Origin: Halalkalibacter suaedae
GTDB taxonomy: Bacteria > Bacillota > Bacilli > Bacillales > Bacillaceae_D
Assembly (NCBI RefSeq): GCF_017939705.1
Contig: NZ_JAGKSQ010000008.1
Span: forward strand, 62,001 to 126,000
DNA: 64,000 nt
Direction of reading: 5' to 3'
In this document: piece after piece, positions 19,755 to 28,140 of the stretch
Numbering within the stretch: the stretch's first letter is position 1
How the letters are laid out: every line of letters starts with the position of its first letter
Made by a program: the position numbers and the translations under genes
The notes under the pieces: model-generated
The model's database searches: none
Told to the model about the DNA's origin: nothing
What the model saw: only the letters and a program-made list of their open reading frames with translations

Positions 19755-20381
19755 GTGGGTGAGAGATCCGATCAAGTGGATAGAAGAATTCTAAAGTCAA
19801 GAGCTGCAATGAAACGTGCCTTGCTTAGCTTAATGAAAAAAAAGGATTTCAAAAGTATCTCAATCACGGAAATTGTACATGAGGCAGATGTCAATCGGGG
19901 AACCTTTTATAAAAATTATGTCTATAAAGAGGACATATTAGATGAGATTATATGTGATGTTACCAATGATTTAATCATGTCGTTCAGAGAACCTTACAAG
20001 GACCTTGAAAAAATTGATGTTAGATACTTAACTTCAAAAGCAATAAAAATCTTTGAACATGTTGAAACACATGCATCGTTCTATACACTAATAGCTTCTT
20101 CAACTAATTTTGCTGGATTTGAAAATAAACTATGTCAAGAGATCAAACAGTTATTGTTTAATGACTTCGCGTACTCACTATCAAATCAAACAATAGATAT
20201 AAATATCCTTGCGAGTTATCATTCCTATGCTCTTGTCGGAATGATTATGGAATGGGTACATACCGACTATCAATATAGTTCAGAATATATGGCTGAACAA
20301 CTGCTAGAAATTATAAGAAATAGCCAGAGGATTAGTATAAAGGAGATTAGTGTTGAAGTAGTAGAGAAGAAATCAAATTAG
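19755..20381 (+). CDS. TetR-family transcriptional regulator
   Basis: 208 residues. N-terminal HTH with SRAAMKRALLSLMKKKDFKS, ISITEIVHEADVNRGTFYKN and YVYKEDILDEI, the TetR pattern; C-terminal helical ligand domain resembling the TetR_C_7/AcrR type. GTG start at 19755 is seven bases after GGAGG, better than the upstream ATT/ATG region. Likely represses the divergent SDR gene and perhaps itself; inferred from position. Confidence 0.85.
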   Translation: MGERSDQVDRRILKSRAAMKRALLSLMKKKDFKSISITEIVHEADVNRGTFYKNYVYKEDILDEIICDVTNDLIMSFREPYKDLEKIDVRYLTSKAIKIFEHVETHASFYTLIASSTNFAGFENKLCQEIKQLLFNDFAYSLSNQTIDINILASYHSYALVGMIMEWVHTDYQYSSEYMAEQLLEIIRNSQRISIKEISVEVVEKKSN

Positions 20382-20606
20382 GGAAGTCAGACTATCTGAT
20401 GCCAGTAATTCATGAATAGAAAAGGTTTGAGAATCGAGAATAATGTTAAACAGAAGAAATTGGTTAAAGTTATAGCTTGGGACATCCATTGTAGTCCTAA
20501 AGTAAAAAGAGTATGGTTTTAAATGTTTGAATTAACTGGAATTATACGAATAAAAAGATGATCACTTGAACAACTTAACAGGTACATACAGCTTAGGAGG
20601 TAGATT

Positions 20607-21194
20607 ATGTTAAAAACAGTAGATGTTGGGCTTATGGCAAATCATCTTTCTTCACATCAAGGTGTAATTCGTAGACTAGAATTGTACACGAAACTAACTA
20701 AAAACCAACAGCTAAATCAGATATTCAATCAACAAATCGGTGCAATGAAAAACCATGTACAGGTTATGAATATGCTTTTGAATCCTCATCAAACGAACCA
20801 ACAAATCACGGTGCCGCCCATTCCGCAAAATGGAATGCAGATGCAACAACCTCAACCTACGCCAGCAGATATCGATATCACTGATAGAGATATGGCACTT
20901 GATGCCCATTTTACGGCAACAGCCATGGCAAATGATAATTTTGTCTCTGCTTCTAGTATGAAGAATATCCAAGTTAAGCATCTTCATATTGAAATGGCAA
21001 TGCAGCAATTTCAACTTGCTGAACAACATGAAAGGCTAGCTGAGCAAATGGGTTGGATGACACATCCAGTAGCAACAACAACGGAGCAACAGCAGGCGAT
21101 TAGTCAAATGCCACCCCAAGGATTTCAGCCGTATCGACAGATGGCAAATAATGGCCAAATGAATGGTCAGAATCAACAACATCGTTATAATTAA
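20607..21194 (+). CDS. CotF-like spore coat family protein
   Basis: 195 residues with paired helices RRLELYTKLTKNQQLNQIFN and VKHLHIEMAMQQFQLAEQHE, the Coat_F-type bundle, and Gln/Met-rich middle and tail. AGGAGG sits six bases before the ATG. It shares plan and composition with the protein at 5390. Probable spore coat or coat-associated protein; the 225-bp gap upstream shows no other feature. Confidence 0.75.
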   Translation: MLKTVDVGLMANHLSSHQGVIRRLELYTKLTKNQQLNQIFNQQIGAMKNHVQVMNMLLNPHQTNQQITVPPIPQNGMQMQQPQPTPADIDITDRDMALDAHFTATAMANDNFVSASSMKNIQVKHLHIEMAMQQFQLAEQHERLAEQMGWMTHPVATTTEQQQAISQMPPQGFQPYRQMANNGQMNGQNQQHRYN

Positions 21195-21235
21195 GTGTAC
21201 TGAAGAAATCGATTATAAACACCTCTATATTTATC

Positions 21236-21481
21236 AAAAGAGGCTGGGACATAACTAAAGTGCTTAACTAAAATACCGAATAATGCAATCGCGTAGCGGA
21301 TGAAATATACGTAGACTCCTGCAGGACCTAAAAGCCAAATGTGAGACCCCGCAGTGCGAAGCACGAGGAGGCTCACCGGCTTCCCGCGGAAAGCGAAGTA
21401 TATTTCAGGAGCGGTTTACGTCCGCCACCCACAATTGTTCGGATTTTCCATTAGTTAATCACTTTATTCCCAGCCTCTTTT
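21236..21481. repeat. Long palindromic intergenic repeat, copy B (most complete)
   Basis: Terminal inverted repeat AAAAGAGGCTGGGA; inner left arm ACTAAAGTGCTTAACTAAAA, then a GC-rich core with ACTCCTGCAGGA, GAGACCCCGCAGTGCGAAG, GGAGGCTCACCGG and CCCGCGGAAAGCGAAG flanked by AAATATAC/GTATATTTC. The core matches a motif I recall as widely repeated in Bacillaceae genomes. Confidence 0.8.
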
Positions 21482-21564
21482 ACTATTGGCATTTAAGTGG
21501 ACAACCACTAAAAAAAACCTTAATTCCACAGGATAAGTTTCGTGAATATAAGTAAGACAAATGA

Positions 21565-21594
21565 TTGGCTTTTTTTGACTGTCTTGTTTATGAT
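21565..21594 (+). promoter_or_regulatory. Candidate sigma-A promoter of the MFS gene
   Basis: TTGGCT (21565-21570), 18-bp spacer, TATGAT (21589-21594), 44 bp before the start codon. The rest of the gap upstream is repeat copy B. Confidence 0.45.
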
Positions 21595-21638
21595 GGGTAG
21601 GGTTTTAGCCGAAGTTAGGGCAAAAAGGAGTGATGATC

Positions 21639-23012
21639 ATGACAACGATTGCGGGGCAAACGAGTATAGAAAATAGACTCAGTCAATCCGAGAAAAGGAA
21701 GATTATATTCATCATGTGCACGGTACTGCTATTTTCAGTTATGAACGGAACAATGTTTATGATTGCTGTACCTGATATCGCCTATTCATTTTCTCTCGTG
21801 CCATCACAGGTCAGTTGGGTTGTGACTTCATATATTGTTGTTTATGCGATTGGTGCACTCATGTATGGAAAACTAGCTGACATTTATCCGTTGAAAACGT
21901 TACTAACGATAGGATTGAGTTTGTTTGGAGTAGGTTCGATTTTAGGATTCTTCTCACCTAGTTTTCTTATGGTCATTGTAGCACGAATCGTTCAAGCAGC
22001 AGGTGCCTCTTCAATCCTTGCTTTAGTTTTCATTGTCCCTTCAAGGTACTTCCCACAAGAAAGAGGAAAGGTATTAGGGATTATATCTAGTACAATGGCA
22101 TTTGCTTCAGGAATAGGACCAGTCATTGGAGGATTTGTCGCGGGGATCTTACATTGGAATTTCTTATTTTTGATTTCAGCATGTGTATTATTATCAATTC
22201 CGTTTTTTTGGATGTGGATTCCAAAAGAGGAGAAGAAAGCTGGGAAAGTAGACTTGCTAGGTGCTTTTCTAGTGGCGATAGCTGTTGCGTCCATCATTCT
22301 TTTTATTACGCTACTCGTATGGTGGTATCTTATTATTAGTATTGGTTTCTTTGTTTTGTTTGTGTTAAGAATTTTCAAATACGATAATCCATTTATCCGA
22401 CCGGATTTATTTCGAAGTGTTTCTTATCGGACGACCATTATTACTAGTTTTTTTGCAATGATGACAATGATGGGCAATATGTTTCTATTGCCTCTTATGT
22501 TAAGTGATGTCAATGGGTTAAACACACTCGCTATTGGTTTAACGATCTTTCCTGCAGCAATGGCAGCGGCATTAACAGGAAAATGGGCGGGTGTTTTAAC
22601 GGAAAAGTGGGGAGGTAAGCAAGTCGTCTATCTTGCATTTGCCTTTATGATTTCTGGTTTTGGTTTGTTATCAACTTTAGTTGGACAGAACACATGGGTC
22701 ATCGCACTTGTTACTTTATTGGTTTTCATCGCCTTTCCGTTCATTCAAACGTCTACGGCTAACTTACTATCAGAAGCATTACCTAAAAGTGAAATCGGAG
22801 TCGGAATGGGTATATATAATTTATTTAATTTTATGGCTGGAGCCCTTGGTGGAGCATTGATTGGGAAAGCCTTAGATTACAAAACCGATTTTTTAATTAA
22901 TCCTTTTTCCATTGCAGAAGGAAATGAGACGATGTATAGCAATGTATTCATAAGTCTCGCTATATTGACAATAGCAAACTGCCTTTTCTTTCGTTTAGTA
23001 ATGAAAAAGTAA
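21639..23012 (+). CDS. MFS multidrug-type transporter (DHA2/EmrB-QacA-like)
   Basis: About 457 residues with 12-14 hydrophobic segments. FMIAVPDIAYSFSLVPSQVSWV and the loop motif GKLADIYPLKTLL are typical of DHA2 drug/H+ antiporters; motif C-like GPVIGGFVAG follows. TETL/TetA(L)-type relatives in bacilli have similar ends. ATG at 21639 is eight bases after AAGGAG; ATG 21633 and GTG 21630 are too close to it. Substrate not determinable. Confidence 0.85.
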   Translation: MTTIAGQTSIENRLSQSEKRKIIFIMCTVLLFSVMNGTMFMIAVPDIAYSFSLVPSQVSWVVTSYIVVYAIGALMYGKLADIYPLKTLLTIGLSLFGVGSILGFFSPSFLMVIVARIVQAAGASSILALVFIVPSRYFPQERGKVLGIISSTMAFASGIGPVIGGFVAGILHWNFLFLISACVLLSIPFFWMWIPKEEKKAGKVDLLGAFLVAIAVASIILFITLLVWWYLIISIGFFVLFVLRIFKYDNPFIRPDLFRSVSYRTTIITSFFAMMTMMGNMFLLPLMLSDVNGLNTLAIGLTIFPAAMAAALTGKWAGVLTEKWGGKQVVYLAFAFMISGFGLLSTLVGQNTWVIALVTLLVFIAFPFIQTSTANLLSEALPKSEIGVGMGIYNLFNFMAGALGGALIGKALDYKTDFLINPFSIAEGNETMYSNVFISLAILTIANCLFFRLVMKK

Positions 23013-23112
23013 GGGGACGGGAGAAAGTGTCTTAAGCTGATTTATAAAATCAGAACAGAACAAAGATAGAGAGTGTACGGACATCACTCCTGAAGTTAGA
23101 AAATATTGAAAG

Positions 23113-23142
23113 GAAGCAGGTGACTGAGGTTGCCTGCTTTTT
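23113..23142 (+). terminator. Candidate terminator downstream of MFS gene
   Basis: AAGCAGG pairs with CCTGCTT followed by TTT. The remaining gap (23013-23357) shows no gene; it contains the leader of the PQQ-type dehydrogenase gene. Confidence 0.55.
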
Positions 23143-23357
23143 GCCTGTAAATTGTAAGAGGGGATAGATGATATTATATATCTGAGGTTTAGTTTGAACA
23201 AAGCTAAATTAAAATGAGCTCTTTTTTATCAGAGTGTTTGCTAGAATCTCCATAATATTAACCTAGTCGTGACAAGTAACATGGTATAGTTAATACATAG
23301 CTAAGATAGGTAAAGGTGTAAGAAGATTATTGGAATATAGATAATGGGGGAGTAGAA

Positions 23358-24446
23358 GTGAAAAAAGTCTTTGGTTTAGTAATGGTCGGTTTCCTTTTCT
23401 TCGTTGGGTGCTCTCCAACTGGTCAACAAGATTCACTGGATACCGAGGAAATTAATCAGGAAGAGCAAGTAAATGGAAAAATAGAAGTGGTAATAGGGAA
23501 TCTGAATGTCCCATGGTCGATTGAGAGACATAATGATATATTCTATGTGACAGAAAGACCAGGGACCATTGCCAAAATAGAAAATGGCGAACTGATAAGA
23601 CAAGATGTAGAACTCAGTAAAGAATTATCTACTGGGTCAGAGGATGGGTTAATGGGGTTCGTGCTCTCTCCTAACTTTGAGAAATCAAGTATTGCTTATG
23701 CATATTATACATACGAAGACAACAGAGGACAGTTTAACCGGGTTGTAACCCTGCGTCTAGAGGATAACATTTGGACTGAAGAAAATGTTCTTCTTGATAA
23801 CATCCTAGGTAATTCCTGGCATGATGGTGGAAGACTTGAAATTGGCCCGGACGAAACCCTTTATATTACTGTAGGTGATGCTTATGAAAGAAGTATCTCT
23901 CAAGATTCTACCTCATTAGCAGGCAAAATATTAAGAATGAATCTAGATGGTTCAATTCCAGGTGATAATCCTTTCCCGAATTCATACGTCTATAGTCTAG
24001 GTCATCGAAATCCACAAGGGATTACTTGGTTACCTGATGGAACACTATATGCCAGTGAGCATGGTAACGAGGCTAACGATGAAATTAATGTAATTGAAGC
24101 TGGTCAAAACTACGGATGGCCACTTATTGAAGGAACTGAGGAGGAAGATGGGTTAGTCCCACCTCAATTCACTTCTGGTAGTAGTTCAACATGGGCACCA
24201 TCAGGGATGGACAATCATAACGGGAAGCTATATGTTGCAGCATTAAGAGGTTCTGCTGTTCTAGAATTTGATCTTGAAACAGGTCAGTATTATGAAGTGA
24301 TAAGTGGTATCGGAAGAATACGAGATGTGCGTATAGAGGATAACTATCTTTACTTCATTAGTAATAACAAGGATGGGCGAGGTACTCCAAGAGAGAATGA
24401 TGATAAGTTGTATAGGATTTCACTTTCGGAATTGGAAAGAAGATAG
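23358..24446 (+). CDS. PQQ-type sugar dehydrogenase-like lipoprotein (beta-propeller)
   Basis: 362 residues. Lipobox FFVGC (Cys18), acidic linker, then a six-bladed propeller of the glucose/sorbosone dehydrogenase (YliI-like) family: NVPWSIERHNDIFYVTERPG, WHDGGRLEIGPDETLYITVG, GHRNPQGITWLPDG, EHGNEANDEIN, YGWPLIEG. Family members oxidise aldoses with PQQ, but many bacilli lack PQQ synthesis, so the true cofactor is open. Outer face of the membrane. GTG start after GGGGGAG. Confidence 0.87.
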   Translation: MKKVFGLVMVGFLFFVGCSPTGQQDSLDTEEINQEEQVNGKIEVVIGNLNVPWSIERHNDIFYVTERPGTIAKIENGELIRQDVELSKELSTGSEDGLMGFVLSPNFEKSSIAYAYYTYEDNRGQFNRVVTLRLEDNIWTEENVLLDNILGNSWHDGGRLEIGPDETLYITVGDAYERSISQDSTSLAGKILRMNLDGSIPGDNPFPNSYVYSLGHRNPQGITWLPDGTLYASEHGNEANDEINVIEAGQNYGWPLIEGTEEEDGLVPPQFTSGSSSTWAPSGMDNHNGKLYVAALRGSAVLEFDLETGQYYEVISGIGRIRDVRIEDNYLYFISNNKDGRGTPRENDDKLYRISLSELERR

Positions 24447-24806
24447 AGGAGTTCAGAACTAGTATAGTAGTTTCTTCATTCTGTGAACGGATAAACTCGA
24501 TTATTTTAAGTGAATGTTAGATGAAAACAGCCACTTTCAAAATAAAGTGGCTTTATTCGTTTCTGAGCCCATTGCTTGTTTGGAAAAAAGAATCTGTAAC
24601 TTCAAAGGTACCCCCAATGAGTAGGAGCGGGTCATAGTGCCTTTCTTCTAAGCTAGTTTTTTCAATAAGGAATTATTAAGATCGGACACCCTTAAGCAAG
24701 TTCGATTATACTAAATCTGCCAAAGCGGAAATCTAAAGATGAGTGATTCTTCTTGTATGAGTATCCGTTTGCTAAGTAAGGGGAGTAACGATTAAAGGAG
24801 ATTGTG
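24447..24806. other. Gene-free stretch before the ECF sigma gene
   Basis: Contains the terminator at 24529 and the leader of the sigma gene. I could not pick out a convincing promoter pair. No gene seen. Confidence 0.6.
24529..24556 (+). terminator. Intrinsic terminator after PQQ-type dehydrogenase gene
   Basis: AGCCACTTT pairs with AAAGTGGCT followed by TTATT. Confidence 0.75.
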
Positions 24807-25370
24807 ATGGACCACTACAATGATGAAGACCTCTATATTCGAATCAAACAGCATAATAAAGAGGCCCTAGAGTTGCTTTACGACAGATACGAACGTATTT
24901 TATTTTCTTTCATTTATCGATTTGTTAAGGACTCTGGTCTTACGGAAGAGATCATGCAGGATCTCTTCCTCAAACTATGGAAGCAAAAATCAATGTATGA
25001 TTCTACAAAAGGCTCATTCTCTTCCTGGTTGTTGACGCTCGCTCGCAATGCAGCCATTGATGCCTTAAGGAAGCAAAAGAAGACTGAATATGGGCTTTTG
25101 GAACGAGATCAACGAGAAGATCCAGAGAACATTGAGAAGAAGGTCGTTCAGAAGGAAGAAAATGATACCATTCACGAAGCTATGTCCACATTACCGAACG
25201 ACCAACAAACGATTGTGAAGCTTTTTTATTTTGAAGGTCATACTCAAAAACATATAGCTGATACCTGTCAGATTCCATTAGGGACTGTAAAGGGACGGAT
25301 TAGGCTAGCACTTAAACATCTACGAAAGAAACTAAGTCGGGAACAAGTGAGAGGTGAAAACCATGAATGA
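24807..25370 (+). CDS. ECF-type RNA polymerase sigma factor
   Basis: 187 residues. Region 2 (ALELLYDRYERILFSFIYRF, EIMQDLFLKLWKQ, SWLLTLARNAAIDALRKQKK) and region 4 (LPNDQQTIVKLFYFEGHTQK, IADTCQIPLGTVKGRIRLAL) with an intervening acidic linker and no sigma-3 domain: a group IV sigma factor, like SigK of Actinobacteria in its partnership. AAAGGAG lies six bases before the ATG at 24807. Its last 8 bases overlap the anti-sigma gene, indicating translational coupling. Probably directs the surface-protein/sortase genes beyond the IS. Confidence 0.9.
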   Translation: MDHYNDEDLYIRIKQHNKEALELLYDRYERILFSFIYRFVKDSGLTEEIMQDLFLKLWKQKSMYDSTKGSFSSWLLTLARNAAIDALRKQKKTEYGLLERDQREDPENIEKKVVQKEENDTIHEAMSTLPNDQQTIVKLFYFEGHTQKHIADTCQIPLGTVKGRIRLALKHLRKKLSREQVRGENHE

Positions 25371-26139
25371 GAAAGAATGTGTACAACTACTAGATTACGT
25401 GAACAATGCTCTATCAGAGGATGAACAAAAGCAGTTTGAAAATCATTTACAGGAATGTGAAGATTGCCAAGCACTCTATGCCGATCTGATTGGGTTAAAT
25501 GAAGAGATGGCTTTGCATCATGGTATAATCGCCCCTCCTAGTGGAATGAAGGAACGAATTCTTGATACGGTGCTTGCTGACGAAAATACTCGACCTTTAG
25601 AACCAAAAGAAGAAGTAGTTGTTCCAATGAAAAAAAGTGCACCAATGTGGGGATATGCTGCCGTAGCAGCTCTTGTGCTATCAATTGGTCTTCATGTCTA
25701 CACGATGACAATTATGAATCAGTTAGAAACAAATGTCGCGACACTTGAAGAAGAACGGGATGAATTGCTAGCTGTGGTCGACCAAGAAACCACATCAAGT
25801 GCACAGCTTGTGGCCTCTGCACCTTTAAGTCAAATGGATTCAGACTTACAACTAGGAACAGCGTCCATTCTACAAGATGCGTCTTCATATCAGCTTGTTG
25901 TCCAGGTGGATGATCTGCCACAGCTTGAGCAAACGGAAGTATACCAAGTATGGATCATCCGAGATGGGACTCCGTATCCAGCAGGTTCTTTTCTCACAAA
26001 TGAACAAGGACAGGGTGCTGTAACCTTTTCGATGGACTTAAATGACCAGTCTCTTGGAGAGGCAATTGCGATTTCTCGTGAGCGGAAACCTAATAATCAA
26101 GAGCCGGAGGGTGAGATCCTAACTCTCTCTGAGCTATAA
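25363..26139 (+). CDS. RskA-like membrane anti-sigma factor
   Basis: 258 residues. N-terminal zinc-binding anti-sigma domain with HLQECEDC (H-x3-C-x2-C), one membrane helix (~residues 90-110, MWGYAAVAALVLSIGLHVYT), a short coiled-coil (NQLETNVATLEEERDELLAV) and an extracytoplasmic RskA domain (YQVWIIRDGTPYPAGSF, ISRERKPNNQEPEGEIL). Holds the adjacent sigma factor at the membrane until a signal triggers release. Start ATG 25363 overlaps the sigma gene. Confidence 0.9.
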   Translation: MNEKECVQLLDYVNNALSEDEQKQFENHLQECEDCQALYADLIGLNEEMALHHGIIAPPSGMKERILDTVLADENTRPLEPKEEVVVPMKKSAPMWGYAAVAALVLSIGLHVYTMTIMNQLETNVATLEEERDELLAVVDQETTSSAQLVASAPLSQMDSDLQLGTASILQDASSYQLVVQVDDLPQLEQTEVYQVWIIRDGTPYPAGSFLTNEQGQGAVTFSMDLNDQSLGEAIAISRERKPNNQEPEGEILTLSEL

Positions 26140-26149
26140 CGGAACGGAA

Positions 26150-26205
26150 AGAACCTACTTTTGAAAGGCTAGTTTGACTAGCTTTTATGGGTAGGTTCTT
26201 TTTAT
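26150..26205 (+). terminator. Intrinsic terminator after anti-sigma gene
   Basis: AAAGAACCTAC pairs with GTAGGTTCTTT, with an inner AGCTAG-type hairpin, then TTTATTTTATATTTTTT. Its T-rich tail runs into the IS target site. Confidence 0.85.
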
Positions 26206-26212
26206 TTTATAT

Positions 26213-26220
26213 TTTTTATT
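26213..26220. repeat. Left 8-bp target-site duplication of the IS element
   Basis: TTTTTATT directly precedes the left inverted repeat and is repeated exactly at 28053-28060. Eight bp is the usual duplication for IS1595-family elements. Confidence 0.9.
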
Positions 26221-26262
26221 GGCTCTGTTAAATTTTAATGTTGATAATTAACAAAAATAAAT

Positions 26263-26289
26263 CGGGAATCAATTACTGCATGATTCCCG
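26263..26289 (-). terminator. Terminator at the end of the IS operon
   Basis: CGGGAATCA pairs with TGATTCCCG followed on the minus strand by ATTTATTTTTG, inside the element's left end. Confidence 0.7.
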
Positions 26290-26333
26290 CCTTAACTTCA
26301 AGGAGGTTCTTGTAAAAATGATAGGATTTCTAC

Positions 26334-26897
26334 TTAACTATTAAGTTCTCCTACTAAATCATTTTTGTTTATATCAACGTATTGTATAAGGTAATCGAAT
26401 AAGTTTCTATCGCCATCATAAAGATAAAGTTTATCAGCTACTTCACTAATTTCTAACACCATAGCATCATATTTAGAACTGTGAGTTTCAGAAAAAGAAG
26501 TTATAGAGTATTCCATTTGATTATCAACATTATTTCTTAAATCCTGTGTCGATACATTGTTTTGTTCCAGTATAGAATTTATTGCCTTTAGTATTTCGTA
26601 ATCTTCTTTTGCTTGTATTCGTTGTAAAGTGTCAATCGTATCACCTAAGAATAATCCTGTTGAATTCTCTAAGAAACCCAATATACCTTGCATATTCAGT
26701 TCCGTATCTAAGTTAATTACAAGTATTATGTCTCTTATTACAACAGGTAATTTATAAAATACATCCTTTTGGGTTAAATGATTATTCTCGTCATTGTATA
26801 AGTTTAATGCAATCTCATTGATGATTTCTTCACCTGATTTCTTCGTTAGAAGATTTAGTTGGATTAAATCCTTAATTATTTCCCGATATTCATTCAT
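26334..26897 (-). CDS. IS passenger protein, DMP19/DUF4375-like
   Basis: 187 residues, predicted helical, acidic and soluble. The segment LNMQGILGFLENSTGLFLGD followed by TIDTLQRIQAKEDYEILKAI resembles the core of DMP19/DUF4375 proteins (NGGF.QYF.N..G...ET...L..IGA). The family's function is poorly known; one member, Neisseria DMP19, is a DNA-mimic. GGAGG lies nine bases before the ATG; it starts 36 bp after the transposase stop, so the two are probably cotranscribed. Lies wholly inside the inverted repeats. The family call is from pattern memory. Confidence 0.7.
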   Translation of the reverse strand: MNEYREIIKDLIQLNLLTKKSGEEIINEIALNLYNDENNHLTQKDVFYKLPVVIRDIILVINLDTELNMQGILGFLENSTGLFLGDTIDTLQRIQAKEDYEILKAINSILEQNNVSTQDLRNNVDNQMEYSITSFSETHSSKYDAMVLEISEVADKLYLYDGDRNLFDYLIQYVDINKNDLVGELNS

Positions 26898-26933
26898 AAA
26901 AATTAACCTCCATTTCTATTGGATTAACTTTAA

Positions 26934-27962
26934 TTAGGTGGTAAAACGAGATAAACGAAGGCTATCATAGGTATCTGTCATCTCAAATACAAATGATGTT
27001 AATAGAAATTCTTTAATATTGTGTCTTGTGCTTTCGTTACTTCGGCTATCAACAAACAGAAACCACGTAAGGTAATTGTCGAGATACTTTGTAGCCACAC
27101 CTTTAAAACGGTCTATCCAACGTTTCATGCGAGAATGGAGACCATTTACATTCTGAATGTGATACAAGCCTTTTATAACGTGCTTTCCATCATTTGATTT
27201 GATTCTATAATGCTCTATACCTTTTTCTTTTGCATATGTTTTGTAGGCTCTCCAAGCATCTGTAACAAGTACATTATCAGATGTTAGTTTAGAACCAATC
27301 ATCCTATCAACTTTCGTTTTCACAACACGACCCATACAAACAACTTTAGATACAGTAGATTTTGTGCGGTCTCTTGCAACAAGAACACAAACCTGTTCGT
27401 GGCTAATACCTCTGTGTTTTGATTTCCCACCACGCTTTCGAGGTTTGCGGTCTGAAATACCTCTCTTACCTTTTTCAGAATATAGGAAATAGGTCTCGTC
27501 AACTTCAACGATACCTTCAAATTGCTCAAAATCCATTTGTTTAAGGGCATTTAACAACTTGTGTCTCCAGTAAAAAAGAGTAACCCAAGTAACCCCTACG
27601 ATTTCAGCAGATTTTCGGAGGGAATAACCTTTGAACATACAATCGACAAATGTAATCCATTCGTTTCCTTTTCGAGTACGGTAAAGAACAGTATTTGTTG
27701 TATCAGTAAAGGTCTTACTACAACACCTACAACAATAGCGTTGACGACCATTGGGTGTACCGAAACGAACGATGTGTTCAGAAGCACAATGAGGACATTC
27801 AATCCCTTCTTTAAAGCGAGTTTCTCGCATTTCATTGATTAGATGACCACCGACAGAGGAAGAAGGCTGAACATAGCGTTTAACCCACTGATAAACTTGC
27901 TCTTTTTTCGTATGTGGTAGTGTATCAATGTGTTTTAACAAGTTACTAAACGCTTTGCTCAT
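26934..27962 (-). CDS. IS1595-family (ISXO2-like) transposase
   Basis: 342 residues. N-terminal zinc ribbon (CPHCASEHIVRFG then YCCRCCSKTFTDT), a helix-turn-helix segment (YSLRKSAEIVGVTWVTLFYW), then the DDE/DDN catalytic core: VEVDETYF, VTDAWRAYKTYAKEKG, and NGLHSRMKRWIDRFKG with the terminal YLDNYLTWFLF. ATG at 27962 follows GGGAGG; the frame is open further upstream without a better site. No frameshift or internal stop. Confidence 0.95.
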   Translation of the reverse strand: MSKAFSNLLKHIDTLPHTKKEQVYQWVKRYVQPSSSVGGHLINEMRETRFKEGIECPHCASEHIVRFGTPNGRQRYCCRCCSKTFTDTTNTVLYRTRKGNEWITFVDCMFKGYSLRKSAEIVGVTWVTLFYWRHKLLNALKQMDFEQFEGIVEVDETYFLYSEKGKRGISDRKPRKRGGKSKHRGISHEQVCVLVARDRTKSTVSKVVCMGRVVKTKVDRMIGSKLTSDNVLVTDAWRAYKTYAKEKGIEHYRIKSNDGKHVIKGLYHIQNVNGLHSRMKRWIDRFKGVATKYLDNYLTWFLFVDSRSNESTRHNIKEFLLTSFVFEMTDTYDSLRLSRFTT

Positions 27963-28052
27963 ACTTACAACCTCCCGAATGTTTGTTCTTGTGTTGATTA
28001 TACTAAGATTTCGGATAGGTATCAAATATCAACATTTACCTTTATCAGAGCC

Positions 28053-28060
28053 TTTTTATT
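28053..28060. repeat. Right 8-bp target-site duplication of the IS element
   Basis: TTTTTATT, identical to 26213-26220, immediately follows the right inverted repeat. It is 80 bp upstream of the surface-protein start codon. Confidence 0.9.
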
Positions 28061-28140
28061 AAAAAAAGTGATCCAAATTCAAACTTTCTTCGTTAGCTCT
28101 ATGAATCTTAAATATTAAAACCATAAAAGGAGTGTTTGAA

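Larger units (their letters stand above)
26221..28052 (-). mobile_element. IS1595-family insertion sequence with passenger gene
   Basis: 1832 bp bounded by 26-bp imperfect inverted repeats (26221-26246 and 28027-28052) beginning GGCTCTG and sharing AATGTTGATA, 22 of 26 identical, flanked by the perfect 8-bp duplication TTTTTATT. It carries an ISXO2-like transposase and, downstream in the same direction, a second gene not needed for transposition. Both genes look intact, so the element may be active. It lies between the anti-sigma gene and the surface-protein gene. Confidence 0.95.
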
